DNA from: Sophora flavescens
Lineage: Eukaryota; Streptophyta; Magnoliopsida; Fabales; Fabaceae
DNA length: 64,000 nucleotides
Direction: 5' to 3'
NCBI GenBank assembly: GCA_030762895.1
Contig: CM061063.1
Coordinates: 71,235,836 to 71,299,835 of the forward strand
Of the stretch, positions 36,201 to 48,200 are shown in pieces; the first letter of the stretch is position 1; every line of letters begins with the position of its first letter. A program made the translations under genes and the position numbers. Below the pieces are notes generated by a model. It did not search any database and was not told the DNA's origin. It was given only the letters and a program-made list of their open reading frames with translations.

Positions 36201-39200
36201 TCACGGGGTTTTCTGATGCTGATTGGGCAGTCGATCCAGATGACAGGCGCTCCACATCACGATCTTCTATCTACCTTGGCCCCAACTTAGTATCTTGGTG
36301 GGTTAAGAAGCAAACAGTTGTGGCCCGCTCTAGTACCGAAGCTGAGTATCGAAGTCTCGCTGCGACTGCTGCTGAAATTTTGTGGATACAAACTCTGCTG
36401 CATGAGCTTCAAATCAGGCTGCCTCCCCCAACAATTTATTGTGACAATTTGAGCACTGTAGCACTCTCGCATAACCCCATTGACTAAGCACATGGAGCTG
36501 GACCTTTTCTTTGTTAGAGAAAAGGTTATCAGCAATCAGCTCAAAGTGCTGCACATACCTTCCTAAGAGCAGTGTGCTGATTTGTTGACAAAAGCATTGT
36601 CCCCTAGCCGGTTTCTGTATCTTAGGGACAAGCTCAAGGTGCTTGACTTGCACTCCTTTGGCCAACCACCTTGAGCTTGAGGGGGGTATGTTAGAGTACA
36701 CCATAAGGGTAATACAGTGTTGCACACTGTATTCCCTCCTAGGTGGTTACACGTAACTGATGCAGTTACACAACAGCTGTAATAGCACTTGTATATAACA
36801 CATATGTAACCTCTAGAATATTCAGAAAATGAGAATCAGATTTTAGATTCTATTCTACTCTCTCTCTCCTTCTATCTTCTTCTTCTCCCTCGTATGGGTT
36901 CTCTGGTTTCTTTACAATAGTCAATTACAATTTTAACGTAATTCAAGGAAAATAATTTTAACAGTTCACTATCTACTTCACAAACATCTCATCTCTATCA
37001 TGTATAGTACAGTGAGAACAAATGACTCGTAAAACCAAATTTCATGTAATTTAGCTTAACTTAATTTCCAGTTTCCAAGAAGAGTCCCATTTTATAGTTA
37101 ATATGCAGAAGCTCTACTTAAAACCTCAAGAAAAATAACATGTAATATATAGAAACACAGAAACAACAGCATAATAAACATACCAACTCAAAAACTTGCC
37201 GTGGCTCAATAATGGATAGAAGATCATAACAAAAGAAGGTCAAACTACTGTTCAAACGCTTTGCCAAGCTTAAACCTTTCTTACAGCGCTCGTGCACCTC
37301 AGTTAACAGGCAATCATACAACTGCATTATACATCTGAATACACCATCTTTCAACTGCATTGGTGGAATATCTTCACCTTTTGAACAAAAAGAAAGAAAG
37401 ATTGAGAACAAATTCAAACCAGAATCCAAGCATTCAAAGAGCAATAATAAACTTTGAATCCAAGCATTCAAAGAGCAGTAATAAACTATTAAATAGCCTA
37501 GCAGCCTAGCCAGCTGGTCAATACTGCCCTAACCCATTAGTACCTATCTGTTTAAACAAAAATTCCCATTTGCTCCCAAAATAATCACTTTTGGAATGGG
37601 AAAGCATGTTTGGTTATCTTATAATTTGGTTTAGACCTAACTAAACCCCACAAAACCGGCTTGTAGGTGAGGATTGCCCAAGCCTTATAAGCACTACTTA
37701 GGTCATATCTCTAGTTGATGTGGGACTTTCAACACACACCCTCATGCTCAGGCCTAAACATTTGAAGCGTGGACTGATACAGGTGGAATAACAGGAATCT
37801 TAACACACCCCCACACACAGGACTGGACATATGGAGCATGGACAAATGCGGGTGGAATAGAAGGGATCCTTGCCCAATAACAGATCTATAAAAGGTTCTA
37901 ATACCATCTTATAATTTGGGCTATAGACCTAACTCAACCCCACAAAACCGGCTTGTAAGGTGAGGATTGCCCAAGTCATATAATCATTACTTAAGGCATA
38001 TCTCTAATTGATGTGGGACTATCAACACACTCCCTCGCGCTCAGAAATGGACATCTGAAGCGTTGACTGATACGGGTGGAGTAAAATTCACAGTAGATAA
38101 AGGTGTGTTTAGATGTGAATAGAATTGATTTTAAGAGGAGCAAGAATTTCTAGCTTTTTTGTTGAGTAAAATTGATTCTAGGTGTGCGGCCCATAAAAAT
38201 TCTTTATATTTACACATCAAAAATAATTTTGCTTTATCATCCAAACAAAACCAATTCTTCTAAACCCACTTTTAAAATATCATTACTAAACACAAATCAA
38301 TTTTTTTAAAATCAATCATTTCAAAATCAATTCCTTCAAAATCATTTTTATCAAAATCTAAAACAAATGGACCCTTAATGGCTTAATCCATGTGTCAACC
38401 AGGCAGGGGCCAGGTTTACATGCATTTAAATTTCAAACAGGCCAGCCTATGAGAAAGGCAAACCGTTGTTAAAGCCAAATTGAATAGCCTGGTCTGCAAG
38501 GTCATGTTTGTCCCCAGTTCTATTTATGTCAATATTCTTCATAACGGGATAACAACTAAAAATGAATTATTAGGGGAATTAAAAAGGAATAAATTTTTAT
38601 AAGAACGCATACATTGTTCAGATCAAAAGCTTTAAAAGATACCTATCGGAAGACTATGATAAAAGAGACGAGTCTTCTCCAATGCCATTGATTTAACAAT
38701 TAGCTCCAGAAAAAACCATGCCATTGCCAAAACATCATCATACACTGGTCCAACACGGTACCCTTTAGCCTGCAAAATAAACTCATTCTATTTTTACTAA
38801 CCTGAAGGGTGAAAAGAAGCAGACATTTGAAAAATCATTCTGATGAAATGATTTTGTTTGCGATTATTACACAAAAGCATGAAAACCAATCAAAGATAAA
38901 TACAAAGAAGAAGGTCAAATAGTGGTAGCACATCCTGAAAAGTACAGCACTTAAGAACTATATGAATGCACAGGTAGTGAAATTGCCAACGAAGAAAAGA
39001 AAAATCTAAAAAAGAAAAAGAAATTCACGAAGTAGGAAGAGGATTTACAACATAGGAGGGTGTTAGAGTACACTGTAAGGCAGTACAGTACTGCACACTG
39101 TACTGCTGCCTTAGCTAGTTCTATGTAACTGATTTCAGCTAGGCAGTTAAGCTGCCACACCCGTGTATCAATAGCTGTACTCTTATAGACTATTCAGTAA

Positions 39201-39230
39201 TGGAAAAACCCAATTATACGATTACTTCTA

Positions 39231-39266
<36 letters not shown>

Positions 39267-42200
39267 TCTTCTCTCATCTATTGAATTCTGACACAGGATA
39301 AGATATCCTCCACCAAAAAACCATAGAGATAAGAATACCGAGAAACCAGCCAATAAACTCAAGAAAATGGTACACAACTGAGATCAAACTCTATGCAGAT
39401 CTGCCTAAGAAAACAGACACTAGGAGCTAAGAGAATGGGTCATGTAACAAGGCAGATATATCTTTCTCCATATCTAACAGAAACACCACAAAAGAAACCA
39501 TCGGCAAAACAACACAACCAAACAAAAAAAAAAACCTATCCCAAAAGGAAAAAAAATTATGGATGGCTATCTCAGGCTCAGCAATTAAGATACTTTTTAA
39601 TTTTGTCAATTCCATAACAGTGCAAGTCATTCTTGAAAGATTAGTTATTGAAAGAAAATTCGAATTACTGCAAAGAAATTTCCTCTTCCTATGTGATAAT
39701 TTTTATAAAAATTCAATGCTGCCTTCTCTATTGGTTATGACTGAAATCTACATCTTCCGTGATAGCTGTTGAAAAACGTGATTCCACTAAAATAGTATAA
39801 AATAAATGGCTGGAGAAGGAAAGCCTTTGGTTGCCATAATCTAAAGAACAAATACCAATGAAAATTCAAAAAGGAGGGAAGAGAAGGATCATAGGTATAT
39901 TTAACATTATTATTAGGTCACCACTAAATAAGTAGCTGCACAGAAAGACAACCACAGCAGACCCAACACTTTCCCCTCTAACCAATCATATTAAGTGATT
40001 TGAGAAAGGTTTAGGTAACTATTCTGAATTGCTAGAGTGGAATGACACTTGGCTTCATACATATATATACAATTCATGATACAATTTCCAAGGGTAAGGA
40101 AGTGAGATCACCAACTACTTGGACACTAATCCGTATGAGGCTAGATACATTTAACATGTGAAATATGAGATACATGAATTGCATGTAGACCTATGCTATT
40201 TCCAATGCCACTATCCTCCCACAGATGCATGAACCTAATACATTAATTCATATAGTCTATTTCCAACATCCTAATAATTATAACGAGACTCTAAAAAAAG
40301 TGCTTATTGCTTAACAAGCTGATCTGGAAACTTGAGCACCATTATCAATTATCAAATATCCCACCATGTGAACTTCCTACTCCCTCTCTAACACACAATT
40401 AGCATAAGCATGCACATGTGCAAGTAGCTAGTTTCTCATACATAATGAAAAATGAGGCAGATGAATGACGGTTGAGATTATTGAAATGCACCCAGGGTAG
40501 ATAAATAGAAAGATGAACATGAACATTTCAGTACCTTACTTCGGGCCAAGCTTCCCCAAACAGTGGATAATCCAGGATATACCGGTGGTTGACGACCACC
40601 GAAGTCATCAAAAGCACAATCAACATAGTTGACTAGAAAATGATTTCTTTCAGCATCATCAACTGACTCCTGCTGCACCCTACAAATTAAACTCACATAT
40701 ACAACTTTACATATATAAAAGAACAATACAGACTACAAGGAATAACAATTATAAAACCAACAATGTTCATCAAACAAAACGCATGAAATTCATACATAAA
40801 ATATTAACTGATTTTTGAAATATATTATAAAACTAATATACAGTATAAAATATTTCAAATGCAAAACGATGTTGTAAACACTAAAATAGTGAACAAAATC
40901 ATTAGAACAGTTAGGGGAGTTTTACATCAAATCAGAAGAAATTTCAGATTCCCTTTTCTCTCGCTGAAAGTTAGTCAAAGATATGTCTCTCACTTTCCAC
41001 CGGCTAGAATTCATCAACTTGAGTTATATCCGGCAGCCAGGATACCGATATCAGAGAATCCACCAGCCAGAAGGATGGCCCACAAAGAGCCATCGCCGGA
41101 AATGTCCACATGTGCCATTGTGGTTGCTCTGAAGCTCCATTTGTGTGCAGCGCGTCAGCGCATGGGTGTGTGGCAGCACTGATCGCTACCAAACCTATCC
41201 AGTTGCTTATCCGGTGCCTCTCTGGCATCCTCCTAGCCTTGGTTTACTATTCCCAGCCCGCTTCTCTTCTCCAATCACTCTCTTCTGAGTGTACTCCCTC
41301 CTTGCAGCAAGCTTCCTTTAGACCAAAGCTACACTGGGAAGGTTACAGTTTATGGGCAGCTTCTTGTTAGCTGTTCCTGGTTCTTTCTTCTACTTCTACC
41401 AATGACAGGCGTTAGGCGCTGGCAATTGATGCTAAGACCTACGACCTCACCTTGGAGGGTTCTGGTCAGTTCTTTCGGTTAAGCATCCTGGAAAGTGGAA
41501 GAGGGTTAACTATGAATCTTTCTAGGCCAAGTAGCCTCCTGGTTATTATCAACTCCATGAAGATTTTGTAGTGCACCAGAAAACCTCAATTTCTTCACAA
41601 AACATAGTGATGGGAATAAATCCTTTGTTTCTTTTAGAATGAGAAATAATAGAGGGAAGATTTTGTCAATTACCTAATTTTATGAAGCAGGGAGCACCAT
41701 ACATTCCGTGCCAGACACACGCCTATTCCCCAATTGGATGCTTGACACAAATATCATGTAACTACATGGAATAACACAGACAACACAAACTTTCTGATTG
41801 CCTGAAATCTTACCTTTTTGAGTGCCTTTTAATGAGGTTTTACGAATTTACAAAAAGGGAGGGGAGTCTAAGCCAGGCACTGTATTTGAAGTCCATGACA
41901 GATGCAAACAATACATGTAAACACTAAGAGAAGAAAGTACTATAGGATATAACAAGAACTCCTCCTAAAACAAACAAAATATTAATGTCCGAACAGATTA
42001 ATTTGCCAGCACATATCAAATACAATGTCAACAAACTTCAACTCGGACCAAATATAGATAAAAGGTTTACCTGGTGACAATATTCACCATAGCCCGGAAA
42101 GCTGCAACCTGTAAACAATACTGGAAAGGTGAGTATAAAGTGAAAGAAGCAAACCACACATGACAGATAGAGGGGGGATCAAACAAACACTATATTTCGA

Positions 42201-45200
42201 AAGGAAAGCATAACAGTAAAGGCAGCAGCAAGGCACTTTTTCAAAGTGACAAGAAAAAAGGACTAATGTGCAAACCTGAAGTGTTTCTCCACCATTTCCA
42301 ATAAGATGAAGCAGCATATTAAGAATTGGGTGAAGAAACTGAAGTAAAGCAGTGGAATCAACATTCTTCAAACTATTAATGGCCTGCAATCCGAAATAAG
42401 TGAATCTCAATCAAGTATCCATCAAAGGGTGCTACATGATATGCATAAAATATAAACAAAATATAGCTTAAAATGGTTGGAAAAGCATGCCACGTAAAAA
42501 CCCCACGCAAAACAACCGCAAACGTGCAAAATAAGACAGTCAACAATTCTTTACTAATAACTAACACCTAAAGTTAGCCCAAAATAATTTACACATTAAC
42601 TTACTTTTGTCTTTAAGGATGTCGACAGTTAAAGTATAATGAACATTTTTATGTTGGCAAGTTAATTACGATTAACACAGTTTCTTGTTTTTTTGTCGCT
42701 AAATGTGCACGCCTAGTTCTGCCAGAATGACCACACTTGGAATTGCAAGATAGGGTACAGTTGCAGAAATGAAGTGGAGAGTATCTATTTGGGATAGAAA
42801 AAAAATTAGAGACAAGAGCCAAATTACAATTAGAGGGAAGATGAAGGAGTAAGGGAAAGGTGATAAGCAAGAATAAACAAAACAATTCCTAATTCCCAGC
42901 TAATTAGAAATGGGAAATCCTAAGAAATAGCAATGAGCTGATCACCAGAGAGAAGCCATAAACACAATCCTATTCCAAAATATGATACAGAAACCAACAA
43001 GGTACTCAAGGCCTAGATCCTACCAAAGATCAGAAGGGCGATTAGACACGTAAAATGTGAGTCCACAACACAGATCATGAAAACCTACCTCTATAAAGTA
43101 TATCCACATGCATAAATAACACAAATAACTAGAATACCTTTAAAAATCACAACATTTAAATAATCCTAACCCAAAATGCACAATAGGTGTTCTTCACTTT
43201 TATTTTTTTTATGTCCTTGTTAAATTTTCAATCTAGACATTTTTTATTTTCATGTATAGTATAGTAATTATTCTGGGCTTACATCTGTGGCCCATAGGCC
43301 GTAATCTCTTGTATCTCAGGTAAAGAAAAAGGGAAAGAGTTTAAAATCGTGCAATTTACTAAATCAGGTCTCTCGACACCCCATCCCATTGTCAACAATA
43401 AAACTGATGGACCTCTTATGGGTATCAATGGGCCAGTGACTCATGGAATGGGATTGGAGGGGATGGAAAATATAACAGAATGGACAGGTTGTATATGATG
43501 AGTGGGGGAAGGGATTCAGCAATGACGGGAAAACAGAGCAAATGGTATATAGATGGGGGCAGAGAAGAGGGGGTATCTGAGATTTGCAATTGGAGTGGGG
43601 AAGGCCTTTGCCTAGACCTAGGGGAGAATTGTTAACTATCCTAGTGACAAACCCTATATCTTTTCTCTCTCATTTTCCTGTTTCTATTGACTGTGTTAGT
43701 ACTCTTATACCTAATTTTCTGGTTTGCTGTTGCTGTCTTCTGCATATTCAGGGTTAATAGAGGAAGTTCCCCTAATAGAAGAGCTGAGAGAAAAGGAAAG
43801 AGAGAGAGAATTCGAGAAAATGAATAGGGAATTGTATTTCATTTTATTGAGTACGAGTACAGTGCTAGCTTTTATAGCTAGGTACATGACTGAGTCAGTT
43901 ACAAAGATCTGTAACTGAATAGTGCTGAGCTCCCATTTTCTAGTTTAATATTAGAGAGTTTTCTTTTCAGTTCCTACCACCAGACATCAGACACCCACAG
44001 GCTGCAGCCCACTCGCAGGGTACAGTGCATGCACAAAACCACCCAGCCACCTAACACCTGGAAGCAGCAACTTGATCAAGCAGATCATACTGGACAACCA
44101 GATGAAGCAAAGATGGCAGGCAACCAACACAGAAAAAGAACAGCGCAACCAGATTGAAGGTAAACAGTAACCAGATCAAAGAGTAAACAGCTGAAATACT
44201 GGTCGGATGAGACTGTTCAAATTTTTAGGACGGTTTTTGGTTGTTTTCTCAAATACCGGTTGATCCACCCCAGAAAAGGTGGCTCAGCCAGTATGTTCCC
44301 ACCAATTTCGCAAGTTATTTAACTCTGTGAACCTACTTGGCTTCACGAAATCGACTTGTGAGGTGGGTTACGTAGAATTGCACATTTTACGATCCAGACT
44401 GCAATCTTGACTACCTTGGAAACAAAGTCAAAAAATCTATGATATCCTTTCCAGTTCAAGAAGGGGAATAAAATGAAGCCCCCACTAACGAGATCAAAAT
44501 ACATAAAATGATACCTACACAAGTCCAGAAGATAAAATTAAGATAAACATGAAGCAAGACTCAAAATCATTGTAAAACTAAAGCTGGACAATAATGATAC
44601 CTCCAAAAGTTCAGAACCCCAAGGTGGACTTGTTCGAAGAGTGTGTCGATCATATTCTAGAAAGAAATCTCTAATGCGTTCATTCATAGGGTATAAAGAA
44701 GAACATAGCCGTAGACGCAGTCTGAAAACACTTTTACCATCTTCCAAGTAATCCAATCTCTCCTATCAAAAAACAAGGTAAAATATATAAGTTGGCACCA
44801 GTACAAACATATCATGACAGAAACCAATCCAGACCCACATAAACTCAACTAGAGCACAATATAATATCAAACATCATACTACTATTACATGAAGCAGCAT
44901 ACTGGTAATGATAAAAAAAAATGTTAAGAGTCAAATAGAAACCGAAAGAAAAACTTAATGGCAAGTCAAATAGAAATACACAAAAAAAGTAGAAAATAAT
45001 TCATCTTCAAAAATCGGTCATTTCAGGTAAGTCTGCATGATTGGAAGGGAAGGGAATGAAACGTTAAGCAATATGTTTCCTTCAATTTCTTTGGATGTTT
45101 AAAATCCTCCAAAGTTGGGGGAACTTTGAAATGTTCATAAAAAAATAATAAGGGAGGATTTGGAGAGTCACATGATAATCTCATTTTCCTCTCTTCATTT

Positions 45201-48200
45201 TATTAAACTCTCAGACAAGATAAAGGTTTGGAGAATGGAGAGTCACGTGATAATCTCATTTTTAAGTAAACCTTTTCTTCCCCTCCTTTCTGATCCATCA
45301 AAACATTCCCTTAAATTAACACTATCCAGAGAGAAAACGCAGATAATAACACATGAAGGTTACACATACCCGTCCTGCATCCTGGAGATAATGAGGAACC
45401 AACTCTCTCATAATTGGAAGAGTTATTTCTGATCGCAGCCTGTTTAGAATCACAAAACATAAGCCGCCACATACCAAGTAAAGAATCCAAGTTTTGAAGA
45501 CACAAAAAGGTCTAACAGTATAAAACAGAAACTTGGGGATGAAAACTCAAATAAAGAATCACATCAAGAACAAAATATCAATTATCATCTAGAGAGAAAT
45601 CAAACCCACATGGCAGGTGATTGTTTATACTTTGTTCAATAAATTATTGGCTTTGTATTGGGGTTAGGATTTCTACAAGAGTGCAAGACAGTATTTCTGC
45701 TGGTTAGTTAACTTATGCTCTTCCCATTGCACATGGACATATGCCAAAGAGGCAAAGACTGAACAACTTTATGTCTATGTTTTTCTCCTCTCTGCTTTTC
45801 ATTTTGCCAGCTGTTTGGATACTAGTTGTTCTGTTCATGCATAACAATTCAAAACAGAGACATAACCCCTATGCTATAGATGCATAAAAACAAGCAAATC
45901 TTTCAAATTCAACAACTATAAAATTTTAGATCCAGGCCACCATGAATTTCAGTAGCAGATTGCTTGACATCATTATCATGGTCATTAAATTTGTAGTTGA
46001 CATTTCCATCATAAGCAGTCCATTTTGTTTGACTAAGCAACAGCAGTCAAGCAGGAACTGTAATTAATAAAATAAACATTTGTCTAAACAAAGAAAGAAA
46101 TATCAAATCAAGAAAACATACTGAGCATGTGATGATAAAGGAAGTGCTGCATATCCAATTACCACCTGGAGAAAATTGACAAGGATAATCAATTCAACAA
46201 ACAGCCCTAGACAACCAGCCATAAAGAGCAGGAAACAAAAAATTAAGTTGAACACAAACAAACTTACTGGCTTTGGAGCTTCCAATTTTGTTTGTAGATC
46301 AACATGAAAGAAGGTAAATAGAAGGTGGTGCATTGGTGTCCACATAGCAGGAAGGGAAAGTTTAATTTCATCATGGTAGGAAGCAACCCTAGCCCCAACA
46401 GCAACTTGGGTGTGAGCCAACTTCAGAAATGATGCATCAGGGCCAGGATCTCTAGGATACATTGCCTGGGAAGATTAATCACACCCAAGGAACAAGTAAG
46501 ATATAGACATATAGTTAAGAATAGCACCATGACAAGCAAAAATGAAGGTCAATACCTCCAATGGCTGCCTACGAGCATCACCATCATCCTCCCTAAGTTC
46601 AACCCGTATGAACAAGTTCCTCTTCCTACTCAAACTTACAGTCAATGGATACACATACAGGCAGTGAAAAAGTTGCAAAAAAGGCTCATTTCTCGTTGTA
46701 GTGCGGAAGTCAAAAGCATGGAACTATATGTTAATCAATATAGAGAAAATTAGCAGACATGGAATACAGATAAGAAATTAACTTAAAACCGCAGTATAAC
46801 ATGAAATATCTTTACCAGCATAACAATATCGAGCACAAGTGGCATTTATTTTCTTGACCAAACACAACATAAACTAGCATAATCTATAGATCCTTTGAGA
46901 AGTGATCAGCAAGACAAGTGGCAATTAAGAATCACCAACTTTTGAAAATAAAGCCCTCCTTAAAATAGTTAGGGATTGTACATGAATTCTCTTTTCTCCC
47001 ACCATTAATTAGAAACAAACCGCTTATAAAATAAACCTCTAGAATTGATATATCCAATTTTACATAAATTCCATAATATGCACACAGCAACCCTATCTGC
47101 GCATTTCAGCATAACTTGGAAAAGAATTACTTATAACGGGTAGTAACTTAATTCACTTAATGTACTCGATGATGTTACAACTTAACACCTATAGGTACAC
47201 AGTACACTATAAAGCTGTTCTCTTGATCAATGTACCAAAGAAAAAAGCTATTCTCTTGATCATATAATCTTAAACATACACAATTACCATTATCTTCCTT
47301 GCAAAGACCCTAAAGAACCTATCAACCAAAAACTTGGCTATACAAATGCAGTTTAAAACAAAAAAGACATTTTATATCCCTTAAAAGTTAAAACAGTAAA
47401 ACCAACGCCAAAAAAAACTAACCCCAACAGGTAAATATAGGGTGTCAACTAAGTCAAGAGACATCATACTTACATCATCAGCATTCAAATCTGAATTTAG
47501 ATGTTGATTTAATCCATTTCCTGACACCTCTTTCCCATCATAGGAATTCCACTTGGAGACACTTCCCTGAGGATCATCACAAACATTACTAGAATACTTT
47601 CCACACGATGAATCTGCAAGGCGATCCCCTGGGTCGACAGAATCGTTAGTTGTACTACCACTTTCAGACACATTTTCATAGTCAGCTTGGGAAATCTGGT
47701 GCTTTTCAATTTCCAGTCTCAAAACACCTTTGACGGGTTTATGCACTTTGCGTTTGGGATCCTTGAAATTTAAGAAAAACCAGTCAAAGACAACAAATTA
47801 ATGCAAAATACTATTTTTTTTAAATCATAGAGCAGCATGGTAATGTGTCATCTCAAGAAAGGAGAAATGCACAGTTAGAAAGAACTAAGACTAAGTATAA
47901 CAACTTCTGGCACAGCAAAGTGTCCAAAAAAACAATATAAAAGTACACATTATTTGTTAATTATTTGAAGCCGAAGAAATAACAGCAACTACAGATTGAA
48001 GTTCATATAGAAATGAATAAAATAAACAAATGATTATACAGAATTATTCCATCACAATTTAACATTTAGTTAGTGGAGGAACAGAATAAAAAACCCATAA
48101 AAAAACAAAGTAAATAAACAAACATACAAACAATAGTAGTTAAGGCATAGTGAATGATTGCAAAAGAGGTGCCTCGTCTAATTCACCAAATTCATTACAG

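Larger units (their letters stand above)
31974..36916 (+). mobile_element. Copia element H, beside B in SPK1 intron 19
   Basis: A 4,943-bp element with LTRs at 31974-32200 (227 bp) and 36689-36916 (228 bp), TGTTAGAGTACACC to TCTTTACA. They differ at about ten positions by eye. Flanks AAAGT/ATAGT (31969-31973, 36917-36921) form a duplication with one mismatch. Primer-binding site TGGTATCTAGAGC at 32201; polypurine tract GAGGGGGGTA before 36689. Gag is nearly intact; pol has frameshifts and is interrupted by a MITE at 35675-35830. Confidence 0.92.
7634..37183 (-). other. SPK1 intron 19, 29.5 kb, a nest of Copia elements
   Basis: Donor TTG|GTATGTT and acceptor ATTGCAG|GTATCA bound a 29,550-bp intron. 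About 28.2 kb is LTR retrotransposon: element B with its nested inserts (8178-31481) and element H (31974-36916). Only about 550 bp at the acceptor side, 490 bp between B and H, and 270 bp at the donor side look like original intron. Exons 19 and 20 remain in phase, so the gene probably still functions. Confidence 0.92.

Noticed and set aside
7634..37183. Copia reading frames as alternative SPK1 exons
   Set aside because: Exons 19 and 20 join directly in phase as in the family, and most elements are antisense with stops; no evidence for exonisation.
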